A DNA stretch of 64,000 bases, from positions 248,001 to 312,000 of the forward strand of contig NZ_BMRT01000004.1 in the NCBI RefSeq assembly GCF_014648775.1. The letters are read 5' to 3'. The position numbers were made by a program, and so were the translations under genes. This DNA comes from Streptomyces abikoensis (lineage in GTDB: Bacteria; Actinomycetota; Actinomycetes; Streptomycetales; Streptomycetaceae). This document shows, in pieces, positions 26,108 to 34,640 of this stretch; positions within the stretch are counted from its first letter, which is position 1, and every line of letters begins with the position of its first letter. The notes beneath the pieces were generated by a model, which saw only the letters and a list, made by a program, of their open reading frames with translations, was not told the origin of the DNA and made no database searches.

Positions 26108-26335
26108 GCCCTGAGCGCATGTACTGCTGTGGCCGGCGGCCATTCACAAGCGAGTAGCGAGGTCTGACGCCTACTGGTTCCTTGCGAACAGCGCTGCTGC
26201 GTTGCAGGGAAGACCCTTCATTGGCTCGTTGTTCATGTGCTGTCGTCACTGGGACATCTAGGCCCGGCGTAGCTCAGGCGTAGGCGTGTCCGCCGAGCCT
26301 CGCCGTCTGGCGCCATGACTGAGTCAAGGCGTCCC

Positions 26336-26363
26336 CGCCCTGCGCCGATTTCGGCGCAGGGCG
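26336..26363. terminator. Stem-loop, probable terminator
   Basis: CGCCCTGCGCCGA pairs perfectly over 13 bp with TCGGCGCAGGGCG around a 2-base loop; it is followed by GTCTACTTTGG. It lies downstream of the last cargo gene. Confidence 0.6.
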
Positions 26364-26382
26364 GTCTACTTTGGAATACGGA

Positions 26383-26413
26383 AGGCCCCCGTCAGTAGAG
26401 TCGACGGGGGCCT
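26383..26413. terminator. Stem-loop, probable terminator
   Basis: AGGCCCCCGTC (26383-26393) pairs perfectly with GACGGGGGCCT (26403-26413). The sequence after the stem lacks a clear T-run on the plus strand. It may work in either direction together with the stem just before it. Confidence 0.55.
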
Positions 26414-26612
26414 CGCCCTGTGGGCCCGGCCTCCCCGCCGGAGACCACAGGTGTGGGAGGGTGCGTGTCAGGCGCGTGTGGGGGAGCCACGCCTGCCCCC
26501 TCCGTGCGCGGCACTCTACGCGGCCTGCGGGCTGCGGCAAGTCCCCCTTAGGAGTGACTCGCATCGCATCGCCAGGGGATGTGGACTCCATGCGGACTCT
26601 GATCATGAAAAC

Positions 26613-26642
26613 GGCCCCCCGATCTTGATGGATCGAGGGGCC
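26613..26642 (-). terminator. Terminator for the tRNA-Val transcript (minus strand)
   Basis: A 12-bp stem with one mismatch (GGCCCCCCGATC with GATCGAGGGGCC) is followed, reading on the minus strand, by GTTTTC. It lies 32 bases beyond the tRNA 3' end. Confidence 0.7.
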
Positions 26643-26673
26643 GGAACCGCTACTGAACAGCGGTTATTCCACG

Positions 26674-26745
26674 TGGGCACAGACGGATTTGAACCGCCGA
26701 CATCCGCTTTGTAAGAGCGGCGCTCTACCGCTGAGCTATGCGCCC
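26674..26745 (-). tRNA. tRNA-Val (UAC)
   Basis: On the minus strand the 72-base sequence folds as a full cloverleaf. The acceptor stem is GGGCGCA with TGTGCCC and discriminator A, the D arm is GCTC/GAGC, and the anticodon stem CCGCT/AGCGG carries loop CTTACAA with anticodon TAC. The T arm is GGCGG-TTCAAAT-CCGTC. CCA is not encoded. The 3' half faces the prophage, the classic arrangement for integration by a tyrosine recombinase into a tRNA 3' end, so this end is probably the attR/attL core. Confidence 0.93.
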
Positions 26746-26804
26746 TGGCACGAAAGGACAGCCTACCTTGCCCCACCCTGGTCCTCGCAAACCCAAGCCA
26801 TAGG

Positions 26805-26816
26805 GGGGTTAACCCC
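26805..26816. promoter_or_regulatory. Palindrome GGGGTTAACCCC upstream of DUF4097 gene
   Basis: A perfect 12-bp palindrome lies 126 bases before the DUF4097 lipoprotein start and 59 bases from the tRNA 5' end. It is a candidate operator; the binding protein cannot be named from sequence. Confidence 0.5.
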
Positions 26817-26941
26817 ACCCCCGATCCGGTAGAGAGCGGTATCCCGGAACCACCCGCCCCGTACTTACGATCAAGGAAGCAGTGAGCAGCACCCACGCAC
26901 TGACCTCTGTACCGACCCCCCACCGACCCTGGAGACAGCCC

Positions 26942-27715
26942 ATGAATCCCCGCGTCCGCCGCGCCGTCCGCGTTTCCGTCCTCGGAGGTGGGGCCCTCGT
27001 CGCAGCGGTGAGCCTCACCGGGTGCGGGACGGCCAACGCGGAGGACGCCACGCCCGAGACGCGGACGTTCTCGATCAGTGGGAAGCAGCTCACGGTCGAC
27101 TCCGACAACTCCGCGATCGAGCTCGTGCCGGTGGCCAAGGACGGCAAGGACATCAAGGTCACCCGGTGGTTCGACGGGTGGACGCTGGGCGGGTCGGCCG
27201 GGGTGTCGTGGGAGATGCGGGGCGACACGCTGAAGCTGCGGCTGAAGTGCAGCGGCATCAGCGTGGGCTGCGAGGCCAAGCACCGGATCGAGGTGCCGCG
27301 CGGCGTCTCCGTGAAGGTCGACGACGCCAACGGCGAGATCAAGGCCAGCGGCTTCGAGACCCCGCTGACGCTCAAGAGCGACAACGGCCGCATCGACGTC
27401 CGCGACTCCAACGGCGCCCTGGAGCTGGAGACTTCCAACGGCGAGATCATCGCCGAGAACGTCGGCGCGCCGAGGATCAAGGCCGGCTCCTCCAACGGGC
27501 GGATAGCGATCAGCGCGTCGAAGGCCCCCGAGAGCGTCGACGCCCGGACCGACAACGGCGAGATCCGCGTCGCCCTCCCCCGCACCGGCTACAAGGTCGA
27601 CGCCCGCAGCGACTCCGGCGGCGTGAAGGTCGGCGTCCCCCGCGACGACGCCTCCGGGCGCTCGGTCCGCGCGCACAGCTCCAACGGCGCCGTGGACATC
27701 CGCGCCACCGGCTGA
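26942..27715 (+). CDS. DUF4097 family lipoprotein
   Basis: 257 residues. ATG 26942 is chosen because GGAGA precedes it and it gives a proper lipoprotein signal: RRAVRVSVLGGG, then a hydrophobic core and lipobox LTGC with Cys at about 23. The mature part is a repeating beta-helix of roughly 20-residue turns, with SNGEI/DNGRI steps recurring (TSNGEIIAE, SDNGRIDV, SSNGRIAI, TDNGEIRV, SSNGAVDI). This is the DUF4097 adhesin-like pattern. It is presumably anchored outside the membrane; function unknown. Confidence 0.85.
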   Translation: MNPRVRRAVRVSVLGGGALVAAVSLTGCGTANAEDATPETRTFSISGKQLTVDSDNSAIELVPVAKDGKDIKVTRWFDGWTLGGSAGVSWEMRGDTLKLRLKCSGISVGCEAKHRIEVPRGVSVKVDDANGEIKASGFETPLTLKSDNGRIDVRDSNGALELETSNGEIIAENVGAPRIKAGSSNGRIAISASKAPESVDARTDNGEIRVALPRTGYKVDARSDSGGVKVGVPRDDASGRSVRAHSSNGAVDIRATG

Positions 27716-27789
27716 CCGGCCCGTGTGCTCGCTCCGGCCGGGTGGGAGAATGACACCCGGGCCTGGGGCGATCCATCGGGAGAGGGCAA

Positions 27790-29157
27790 GTGACGGCGAC
27801 GTTCTCACGTACGGTGACGGCTACGGTCCGTGCGGCCCTGGCGCCCGCGCTGCTGCCCCTCCTGCTGCTCCCCGCCGCCGTGGCCCTCGCGCCCGCCGCC
27901 TTCGCCGGCGGCGGCACCCGCCGCTGGGGCTGGGGCCGCGGCGAGGGACGCCGCGAGGAGGCGCAGGCCGCGAAGGACGCGGCGGCCGCCGCCTTCTACG
28001 AGCTGGACACCGCCCAGCGCGAGCTGCGGATCACCATCGAGACGATCACCGCCGTCGACTCCTCCCCCGCCGCCCGCAAGGCGGCCGCCGACTTCGAGGA
28101 GTTCGGCCGGCGCATCGACGAGGTGTCGGCCGCCTACATCGCCACCGTCGACTCCCACGACCTCGACCGCGACGACCTGGAGTCCTCCGCCGCCTCCCGC
28201 GCCCACGGGGAGCTGATCCGCGCCAAGGACGAGCTGGTGCGGGTCAAGGGGGATCTGGAGCGGTTCGGGGAGAGCCTGGCTCCCCTGCTGACCCGGGCCG
28301 AGAGCCAACTCGCGCAGGTCGCCCCCGCCGTGGAACGGGCCCGGCAGGCGCTGCGCGCCGCGAGCGAGGCGCTGGACGCCGCCCGGGCGACGGGCCTGCG
28401 CGCCGACGACCTGGCCGCCCGGCTCGCCGCGCTCGGCCCCGAGCTGACCAAGCTCAACGAGGGCGCCGGTAGGCACGGCGTCCAGGGGACCGTGCAGCGC
28501 GCCGAGGACGTGCGACGCGAGGCCGAGGCCATCCGCGACGAGGCCGGACGGCTGCCGCAACGGGCCGCCGACCTCGACAAGCGGCTCGTCTCCCTGCGCA
28601 CCCGCGCCCAGGCGCTGACCACCCGGGCGGAGACCGTCGGCCCGGTCCTCAGCGAGCTCCGCCGCCGCTACAGCGCGGCCTGCTGGCAGGACCTCCAGCG
28701 GGTGCCCGACGAGGCGCGGCAGGCCGTCGCCGCCGCCGAGGCGAAGCTCGCGGACGCCCGTACCGCCCGGGACGAGCAGCGCTGGGCGGACGCCACCGCG
28801 CTCCTGGCCACCGTGCGCGCGCTGCTGGGCACCACCGACGAGGCGATCACCGCCGCCGGCGACCGGCTGCGGCGGCTGGACGAGGTGGCCCTCGACCACG
28901 GCAAGGAGGTCGAGCGCACCCGCTTCGCCCTCCGGGACGCCCAGCGCCTGGCGATGGACGGCCGCAGCACCCCCGACCCCCGGCACGCCCGCCCCCTCGA
29001 CGACGCGGTGGCCCGGCTGGAACGGGCGGTCGACGGGCTGGAGGGCCGGCATCCGGACTGGTGGCACTTCCTGACCGAGACGGAGGCCGTGCGGGACACC
29101 GCCGCCCGGGTCGTCCAGGAGATCCGCGAGGAGCGGGGCCGGGGCGAGAACCGCTGA
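27790..29157 (+). CDS. Exported coiled-coil protein
   Basis: 455 residues from GTG. A signal peptide or N-terminal anchor covers 14-40 (APALLPLLLLPAAVALAPAA). The remainder is almost wholly helical and charged, with long coiled-coil stretches (AAADFEEFGRRIDEVSAAYI, AEDVRREAEAIRDEAGRLPQ). No enzymatic motif is visible. It may be a TPM-domain relative missing the TPM module or a structural envelope protein; I do not recognise the family firmly. Confidence 0.7.
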   Translation: MTATFSRTVTATVRAALAPALLPLLLLPAAVALAPAAFAGGGTRRWGWGRGEGRREEAQAAKDAAAAAFYELDTAQRELRITIETITAVDSSPAARKAAADFEEFGRRIDEVSAAYIATVDSHDLDRDDLESSAASRAHGELIRAKDELVRVKGDLERFGESLAPLLTRAESQLAQVAPAVERARQALRAASEALDAARATGLRADDLAARLAALGPELTKLNEGAGRHGVQGTVQRAEDVRREAEAIRDEAGRLPQRAADLDKRLVSLRTRAQALTTRAETVGPVLSELRRRYSAACWQDLQRVPDEARQAVAAAEAKLADARTARDEQRWADATALLATVRALLGTTDEAITAAGDRLRRLDEVALDHGKEVERTRFALRDAQRLAMDGRSTPDPRHARPLDDAVARLERAVDGLEGRHPDWWHFLTETEAVRDTAARVVQEIREERGRGENR

Positions 29158-29171
29158 CCTATGCTGCCCGC

Positions 29172-29390
29172 ATGCCTCGTTACGAATACCGCTGCAAGGC
29201 CTGTGGCGACACCTTCGAGCTGACCCGCCCCATGGCCGAGTCCTCCGCCCCGGCGACCTGCCCCGACGGGCACACGGACACCGTCAAGCTGCTGTCCACC
29301 GTCGCCATGACCGGTTCCGCCGCCCCCTCCGCCGCCCCCCGCCCGAGCGGTGGAGGCGGCGGATGCTGCGGGGGCGGCTGCTGCGGCTGA
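29172..29390 (+). CDS. FmdB-type zinc ribbon protein
   Basis: 72 residues, beginning MPRYEYRCKACGDTFELTRP, the FmdB signature with one CxxC. The second metal site (CPDG) is incomplete, as in many actinobacterial versions. The C-terminus is Gly/Cys-rich (GGGGCCGGGCCG). It is a putative regulatory or metal-responsive protein. It ends 15 bases from the convergent methyltransferase gene. Confidence 0.85.
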   Translation: MPRYEYRCKACGDTFELTRPMAESSAPATCPDGHTDTVKLLSTVAMTGSAAPSAAPRPSGGGGGCCGGGCCG

Positions 29391-29405
29391 GCCGCCCGGG
29401 GGTGG

Positions 29406-30071
29406 TCAGCCCACCCGGCGCGCCAGCGTCACACCGTCCGCGACCGTGAGCATCACCGACTCCATCCGCTTGTCCGCGAGCGCGTGCGCGTTGAACTCCC
29501 GTACCGCCGCCCCGGATCCGTCGGTCACGGTCGGGTCGACGACCGTGCCGAAGAACAGGACGTTGTCGACGATCAGCAGCCCGCCCGGGCGGAGCCGCGG
29601 CACGAGCTCCTCCCAGTAGGCGATGTAGCCGTCCTTGTTCGCGTCGAGGAAGGCGAGGTCGATGTGCGGCTCGGCGGGCATCGCGCGCAGCGAGTCCAGC
29701 GCGGGGGCGATCCGCAGGTCGATCCGGTCGGCGACCCCGGCCTCGGCCCACGCCGTACGGGCGTGGGCCGTCCACTCCTCCGAGATGTCCAGGGTGATCA
29801 GCCTGCCGTCGGCGGGCAGCGCCCGGGCCATCGCGAGGGCCGACAGCCCGGTGAACGTGCCGACCTCCACGACGTGCCGGGCGCCCGTGAGCCGCACGAG
29901 GAAGGCCAGCAGCGCCGCCTGCTCCTCGGCCACCTGCTTGACCGCGTCATCGGGGAACAGCGCGCGGGTGGATTCGACCAGGCCCTGCTGGACGGGGTCG
30001 AGCGGCGGATTGTTGGCCAGGACGTACGCGTAGAGCTCAGCGCTGAGCGGAGGGTTCTTGGTCTCGGACAC
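29406..30071 (-). CDS. Class I SAM-dependent O-methyltransferase
   Basis: 221 residues, the normal size for the catechol/caffeoyl-CoA O-methyltransferase family. The SAM-binding motif is VVEVGTFTGLSALAMA, followed by RLITLDISEEW, DLAFLDANKDGYIAYWEEL (metal-binding Asp-Asn-Lys) and GGLLIVDNVLFFG. It transfers a methyl group to a small hydroxylated substrate that cannot be predicted. It lies 44 bases after the HAD gene on the same strand and could be transcribed with the ter biosynthetic unit. Confidence 0.9.
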   Translation of the reverse strand: MSETKNPPLSAELYAYVLANNPPLDPVQQGLVESTRALFPDDAVKQVAEEQAALLAFLVRLTGARHVVEVGTFTGLSALAMARALPADGRLITLDISEEWTAHARTAWAEAGVADRIDLRIAPALDSLRAMPAEPHIDLAFLDANKDGYIAYWEELVPRLRPGGLLIVDNVLFFGTVVDPTVTDGSGAAVREFNAHALADKRMESVMLTVADGVTLARRVG

Positions 30072-30115
30072 GCGATCTCCTCGTCATCTACTCGTCGACG
30101 ACTACGGGTGGGAGA

Positions 30116-30922
30116 CTAGCGCCCGCGCCCTCCCAGGAACGCCCGGACGATCTCCTCACCCGCCGCGACCCCCCGGGTCTCCAGCGCGGTGACGTGCGGG
30201 GCGGTCCAGCCCACGTCGGACAGCTCGCCGTGGCCCGGGCGCCAGGCGCGGTCGGCGGCCAGCAGCAGATCGGCGTCCAGCAGCGAGTCACCGGCGGCGA
30301 GCACCTCGGCCGCCCCGGTGCGCCGGGCCACCTCCGCGACGGCCGCGCTCTTGGTGAGCGGCTTCGGCACGGCGTAGACCTTGCGGCCCTGGAGCGAGAC
30401 CGTCCAGCCCCGCTCACCGGCCCAGTCCGTCAGCTCCTCGAGCCAGCCGGCGGGCAGCAGCGCCCGGTCGACGACGAGGTAGGAGAAGAGGTCCGCCGCC
30501 GTGCGCGCCTTGAGCAGCCACGCCGGGTCGGCGACGCGCAGCAGGTGCGCGTGGACCTCGGCGAGCGTGGCGCACTCGGCGGCCAGCGCGCGCTCCACGC
30601 GGGCCCGCCAGCCGGCGTCGGGCTCGCCCGCCACGAGCAGCTCGCCGCCGTTGGCGCAGATCGCGAACTCCGGCGCGGGGCCGGGCAGCCGGATCCGTTC
30701 GTACTGCTCGCGGGTGCGGGTGGTGGTGGGGACGAACGTGACGGTACGGGCCAGCTCGGCGAGGAGCCCGGCGGCCGTCTCCGTCATATAGGACAGCGGT
30801 CTGCTCTCGTACGTCTCCACGCACAGCAGGCGCGGGGCCTCGGCGTCCGGCATGGACAGGCTCAGCGCGGACGTGGAGTAGATCAGGGTGCGGTCGAGGT
30901 CGCTGGCGACGAGGAGGGTCAT
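30116..30922 (-). CDS. HAD-family phosphatase of the ter biosynthetic module
   Basis: 268 residues. HAD motif I is ASDLDRTLIYS, with Asp nucleophile in DLDRT; motif II lies around VPTTTRTREQY; motif IV is VLAAGDSLLDADLL. A cap domain lies between. The 3' end of the PRTase gene overlaps its start by 4 bases (30919-30922). HAD enzymes like this accompany PRTase and lyase genes in ter loci and are thought to dephosphorylate a nucleoside-like product. Confidence 0.85.
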   Translation of the reverse strand: MTLLVASDLDRTLIYSTSALSLSMPDAEAPRLLCVETYESRPLSYMTETAAGLLAELARTVTFVPTTTRTREQYERIRLPGPAPEFAICANGGELLVAGEPDAGWRARVERALAAECATLAEVHAHLLRVADPAWLLKARTAADLFSYLVVDRALLPAGWLEELTDWAGERGWTVSLQGRKVYAVPKPLTKSAAVAEVARRTGAAEVLAAGDSLLDADLLLAADRAWRPGHGELSDVGWTAPHVTALETRGVAAGEEIVRAFLGGRGR

Positions 30923-33480
30923 CGGACCGTGGCCGCCTTGCCGTCGGCGCCGGTGGCGCAGCGGGTGTAGCGGGGGTGGATCAGGCCGACGCAGCTGTAC
31001 GGCAGGCCGTCCACCTCCTCCACGGGCACGCCGCGCTGTTCGGCCAGGAGCCGTACGTGGTCCAGGTCGGCGCCCGCGCCGCGGGCGGCGAGGACCTTCC
31101 AGGGCACGCGGCGCAGCAGGACGCGCGTGGTCTCGCCGACGCCGGGCTTGACGAGGTTGACGTCGTGGATGCCGTACTCCTCACTGATCCGCTCGACGGC
31201 CGCCCAGCCGGTCCAGGTGGGGGTGCGGTCGGCCGCCGCGAGCTCCTTGGCGGCGCGGGTCACGTCGTCGTGGAGACCGGGGTCGGCGAAGCGCGCGGCC
31301 ACGGTGTCGACGAAGGCCCGGGAGACGTCGGCGCCGGCGAGTTCGCGGTAGAACTTCGCGCCGTGGTAGTCGCCCGGCCCGACGAGGTCGTCGCGCAGCA
31401 CGGTGCGGGATATCAGGCCGGAGACGGTGGAGTTGAGGCAGGCGGAGGGGATGAGGAAGTCGTCGCGGGTGCCGTAGGTGGTCACGCAGTGGCCGGGGTC
31501 GGCGAGCACGGCGAGGCGCGGGTCGAAGCCCGGGAAGTCCTGGAGGGTCGCGGCGAGTTCACGGGTGATGGCGCCCTTGCCCGTCCAGCCGTCGACGAAG
31601 ACGACGTCGGCCGGGTCGTGGTGCTCGGCCAGCCAGCGCAGGGCGTTGGGGTCGATGCCCTTGCCGCGCACGATGGAGACGGCGTAGTGGGGGACGTCCA
31701 GGCCGTGGGCGTGCCGGGCCCAGCGGCGCATCAGCACGCCGACGGGCGTGCCGGCGCGGGCCAGCGACACCAGGACGGGGCGGGGCGAGCGTTCGGCCAG
31801 CACGGTCTCGGTGACCGTGCCGACGGCGAGCGCGATCCGCCGCGCGGAGGCGTCGAGGGCGGAGTGGTAGAGGGACTGGTAGTGCTCGCTGGGCTGGTAC
31901 TCGACGGGCAGTGACTCGGCGTAGTGCGCGCCACCGCTCTGGATCGCCTCCTCCCGCTCCTCGGTGGGCGCCTCCAGCCGCACGGCGGAGAGGTCCCGCA
32001 GGAGCCAGCCGACGTCCTCGGGCTCGTACGAGGAGAACGCGGGGCCCCGGAGGGGGTCGGGCAGCGGCATGGGGGGAACCTGTCGTCGGGGCACGTAGGA
32101 GGGCACGTAGGAAGGGATCACGGCGAGCAGTACGTGCCGGGTGTGGCCGGCGAGGCGGTCCAGGAGGCCGCCGGGGGCGTGGAGGGCGGGGGTGTCGGCG
32201 GTCGAGTCGACGACGGCGACGACCGCGTCGAAGCCGGCGCCCGCGACGTTGTACGCGTAGCGGTCGCCCGGGCCGTCGGTGGCGTCGGTGGGGATGTCGG
32301 TGGGGGCGTCGTGGGCGGGGAAGACGATGCGGGAGCGGATGGCGTAGCCGGGGTCGTCGACGGGGAGGACGGGTGAGCGGGTGGTGGTCGAGAACCGGAC
32401 CTCTTCGAAGGCGGGTTCCAGGGCCTGCGCGAGGCGCAGGGGGGCGTACATCAGCTCCTCGGTGCCGAGGACGAGGACGCGGCGCGGGGGCTGAGCGCCG
32501 TTGTCGGCCGCGGGTGCGGTTGTGCCCACCCGTTCCGCCCCAGCGGAACGACTGCCCACAACCGCGTCGACGATGCGGGCCGCCATGCCGGGCAGCGCGG
32601 CTTCCAGGCGCGCCCGGTGGGCGGGGGTGAAGCCGTGCCGGCCGCCGTCGGGCAGGCCGGCGGGCCAGCGCAGATCGACGCGGGTCGGCACCGCCGGGGT
32701 CCGGGGCGGAGCCCCGGTTTCGGGAAGGGGCGGGATCGGGGCATCTCCTTCCGCCGCGGCGACGAGCTCCTGCCCCCGCTCCAGCACCCCCTCCGGGAGG
32801 GAAACCGTGCCCTGGGCGAGAGCGACGAGCTCCACCCGCGCGCCGAGCCGCTCCGCGAACTCGTCCAGGCGGGCCCGGTCGGCGTCCGACCTCATGTCGA
32901 CCAGCGCCACCACCACGTACCGCTCGCGCGGGAACCGCGCGTGCAACGCGGCGATGGTGTTGAGGACCGTGCGGCCCGTCGAGAACTCGTCGTCGACGAG
33001 GACGAGCGGGCCGTCGCCCGTGAAGAACGCCGGGTCCTCCGGCAGCAGCAGGTGCGACGTGGCGTGGCTGTGCTCCTCCTCGAAGCCGCCCACGGAGGCC
33101 ACGCCGGGCACGGCGCGCCGCGTCGAGTGGAGGTACGGGGCGAGGCCGAGGCCGTCGGCGACCGCGTGGCCGAGGCCCGTGGCCGTCTCGGCGTAGCCGA
33201 GGACGACGGCCCGGGCCGCGTCCGCGTCGCCCAGCAGCGCGCGGACCCGGCGGCCGAGGCCGGCCCCGGCCTCGTACACCGCCGCCGGGGAGGCGGGGAC
33301 GTGCTTGCCCAGCACGTTGGAGACCAGCAGGTGCGCCCGCTTGGGGTTGCGCCGCAGGGCCAGGCCCAACAGCTCCGGCAGCCGGGCGTCGCCTTCGAGC
33401 CCCACGCCCAGCCGGTCCGCGACCCACTGTCCCGACCAGATCACTTCTTCCGCGCCTTTCGCGTCGTTCACGTCGGTCAT
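30919..33480 (-). CDS. PRTase-TRSP-StiP type fusion protein of the ter module
   Basis: 853 residues with three recognisable parts. Residues 1-240 are a phosphoribosyltransferase, with PRPP loop LVLVDDEFSTGRT near 150. Residues 264 to about 480 are a TRSP-type domain (HGFTPAHRARLEAAL, VLVLGTEELMYAPLRLA). Residues 500-853 are a StiP/cysteine-protease-like domain with SSYEPEDVGWLLRDL, YQSLYHSALD, FVDGWTGKGAITRE and a Cys in SACLNSTVSG. These domains are known to travel together in ter-linked clusters thought to make a nucleoside-like metabolite. Two linkers (247-263, 306-322) are encoded by REP-like sequences. Confidence 0.88.
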   Translation of the reverse strand: MTDVNDAKGAEEVIWSGQWVADRLGVGLEGDARLPELLGLALRRNPKRAHLLVSNVLGKHVPASPAAVYEAGAGLGRRVRALLGDADAARAVVLGYAETATGLGHAVADGLGLAPYLHSTRRAVPGVASVGGFEEEHSHATSHLLLPEDPAFFTGDGPLVLVDDEFSTGRTVLNTIAALHARFPRERYVVVALVDMRSDADRARLDEFAERLGARVELVALAQGTVSLPEGVLERGQELVAAAEGDAPIPPLPETGAPPRTPAVPTRVDLRWPAGLPDGGRHGFTPAHRARLEAALPGMAARIVDAVVGSRSAGAERVGTTAPAADNGAQPPRRVLVLGTEELMYAPLRLAQALEPAFEEVRFSTTTRSPVLPVDDPGYAIRSRIVFPAHDAPTDIPTDATDGPGDRYAYNVAGAGFDAVVAVVDSTADTPALHAPGGLLDRLAGHTRHVLLAVIPSYVPSYVPRRQVPPMPLPDPLRGPAFSSYEPEDVGWLLRDLSAVRLEAPTEEREEAIQSGGAHYAESLPVEYQPSEHYQSLYHSALDASARRIALAVGTVTETVLAERSPRPVLVSLARAGTPVGVLMRRWARHAHGLDVPHYAVSIVRGKGIDPNALRWLAEHHDPADVVFVDGWTGKGAITRELAATLQDFPGFDPRLAVLADPGHCVTTYGTRDDFLIPSACLNSTVSGLISRTVLRDDLVGPGDYHGAKFYRELAGADVSRAFVDTVAARFADPGLHDDVTRAAKELAAADRTPTWTGWAAVERISEEYGIHDVNLVKPGVGETTRVLLRRVPWKVLAARGAGADLDHVRLLAEQRGVPVEEVDGLPYSCVGLIHPRYTRCATGADGKAATVR
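32516..32565. repeat. REP-like palindromic sequence inside the PRTase gene (element 2)
   Basis: The arms GCGGTTGTG and CACAACCGC, and CGTTCC/GGAACG around a CCAG centre, make an imperfect 50-base palindrome. It is translated as a linker (GSRSAGAERVGTTAPA) that interrupts the TRSP domain between its first helix and the VLVLGTEEL strand. From memory it resembles a dispersed Streptomyces palindrome; a genome search would confirm or refute this. Confidence 0.55.
32694..32741. repeat. REP-like sequence inside the PRTase gene (element 1)
   Basis: It contains a hairpin CCGGGGC-GGA-GCCCCGG followed by TTTCGGGAAGGGGCGGG, a pattern I recognise as widely dispersed in Streptomyces genomes. On the minus strand it encodes the linker IPPLPETGAPPRTPAVP between the PRTase and TRSP domains. 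The reading frame is kept. Confidence 0.6.
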
Positions 33481-34640
33481 CCGCTCTGCAGCCCCGCCGC
33501 CAGCAGCTCCACGAAGCTGACGTCCTCCCGTGCGACGCCGAACACCTCGGCGCGCAGCATGGTCCGCTCGGCCCAGGCGCGGTGCGGTTTCACTTCGTTC
33601 ATCTTGTTCGTGTAGGCGGAGCGCAGGACGCCGCCGCCGTCGCGGTCGGGCCGCAGGATGTCGCGCGCGTCGCTGTACTCCTCGTGGCTGACGACGGAGA
33701 GCGCGTGGACGGGGGCGACGTGGGAGGGGTGGATGCAGGTCTTGCCCTGGAGGCCGTTGGCGCGGTCGAGCTGGATCTCGCGCAGGAGGCCGTCCATGTC
33801 GTGCTGGATGAGGGCCGTGCGCAGCGCCTCGGCGGGGCCGGCGAAGGGGCTGCGGCGCAGCTGGGGCTTGAACATCCGCTCGGGCTGCGGGAAGTACTCC
33901 CAGACCGGGCCGGTGACGGTGAAGCCGCTGCCGTCGGCGCGGCCGAGGACGTTGACGACGTCGGCTATGACGGAGGCGACGAGCTGGACGTCGTAGGCGG
34001 TCATGTCGGGGGCGCGGCGCAGCCCGTAGGCGGAGCAGAAGTCGGTGACGCCGAGCCGCAGGGCGAGGACGCGGTCGCGGTACTTCTCGACGGTTCTGGC
34101 GATGCCCGTCAGCGTCTCGGTGCGGGTCTCCAGGTGGAGCAGGTCGGGGGATTCCAGGACGGGCATGGCGAAGAGCCGTCGTCCGGAGGCGGCTTCGGCG
34201 GCGGTCAGCTCCTCCAGGAACGGAAGGCCGCGGTCCTCGGTGAACTTCGGCAGTACGAATCCGGACACCAGCCGGCCCGCCGGGCCGAGGCGGCGGACGA
34301 GATCCCCTATCTGGGCGGGCTCGCGGACGCGGACGAACAGCAGGGGGAGGTCCTCCTCGGCCCCCGCGAGGTCGGTGAGCTGCCGGACGAGGTTCTCCTC
34401 GGCGCCGACGACGTCCGCGTCGTCGATGGAGTCCTCCAGGCAGAGGACCATGGACACCACTCCGCGCCGCGCCTGTTTGCGTACGTCGAGGGCTAGGGAG
34501 GGCCGGGTGGCGGGGCAGTAGAGGGTGGCCCCGAGGGCGACGGAGAGCGTACGGGCGGGAGAACCGGCGGTGAACTCGCCCGGCTCCCTATGGAACAGTC
34601 CACTCCGCACCGCGGGCGACAGGTATCCGAAATGCCTCAT
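33477..34640 (-). CDS. HpcH/HpaI aldolase/citrate lyase family protein
   Basis: 387 residues. It has the TIM-barrel lyase pattern: MVLCLEDSIDDADV (acidic metal/substrate residues), LLFVRVREPAQIGDL, FVLPKFTED, GLQGKTCIHPSHVAPVHALS. The stop overlaps the PRTase start by 4 bases. It is the first gene of the minus-strand unit lyase-PRTase-HAD, with GGGGAGAACA before the ATG. In ter loci this lyase family is part of the same predicted biosynthetic pathway. Confidence 0.88.
   Translation of the reverse strand: MRHFGYLSPAVRSGLFHREPGEFTAGSPARTLSVALGATLYCPATRPSLALDVRKQARRGVVSMVLCLEDSIDDADVVGAEENLVRQLTDLAGAEEDLPLLFVRVREPAQIGDLVRRLGPAGRLVSGFVLPKFTEDRGLPFLEELTAAEAASGRRLFAMPVLESPDLLHLETRTETLTGIARTVEKYRDRVLALRLGVTDFCSAYGLRRAPDMTAYDVQLVASVIADVVNVLGRADGSGFTVTGPVWEYFPQPERMFKPQLRRSPFAGPAEALRTALIQHDMDGLLREIQLDRANGLQGKTCIHPSHVAPVHALSVVSHEEYSDARDILRPDRDGGGVLRSAYTNKMNEVKPHRAWAERTMLRAEVFGVAREDVSFVELLAAGLQSG

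Larger units (their letters stand above)
26108..26673. other. Prophage right end, non-coding
   Basis: 566 bases without a convincing gene. The stretch holds three stem-loops (26336-26363, 26383-26413, 26613-26642) and less GC-rich sequence than its neighbours. It runs into the 3' end of tRNA-Val. If that 3' end is the attachment core, all of this belongs to the prophage. Confidence 0.6.
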
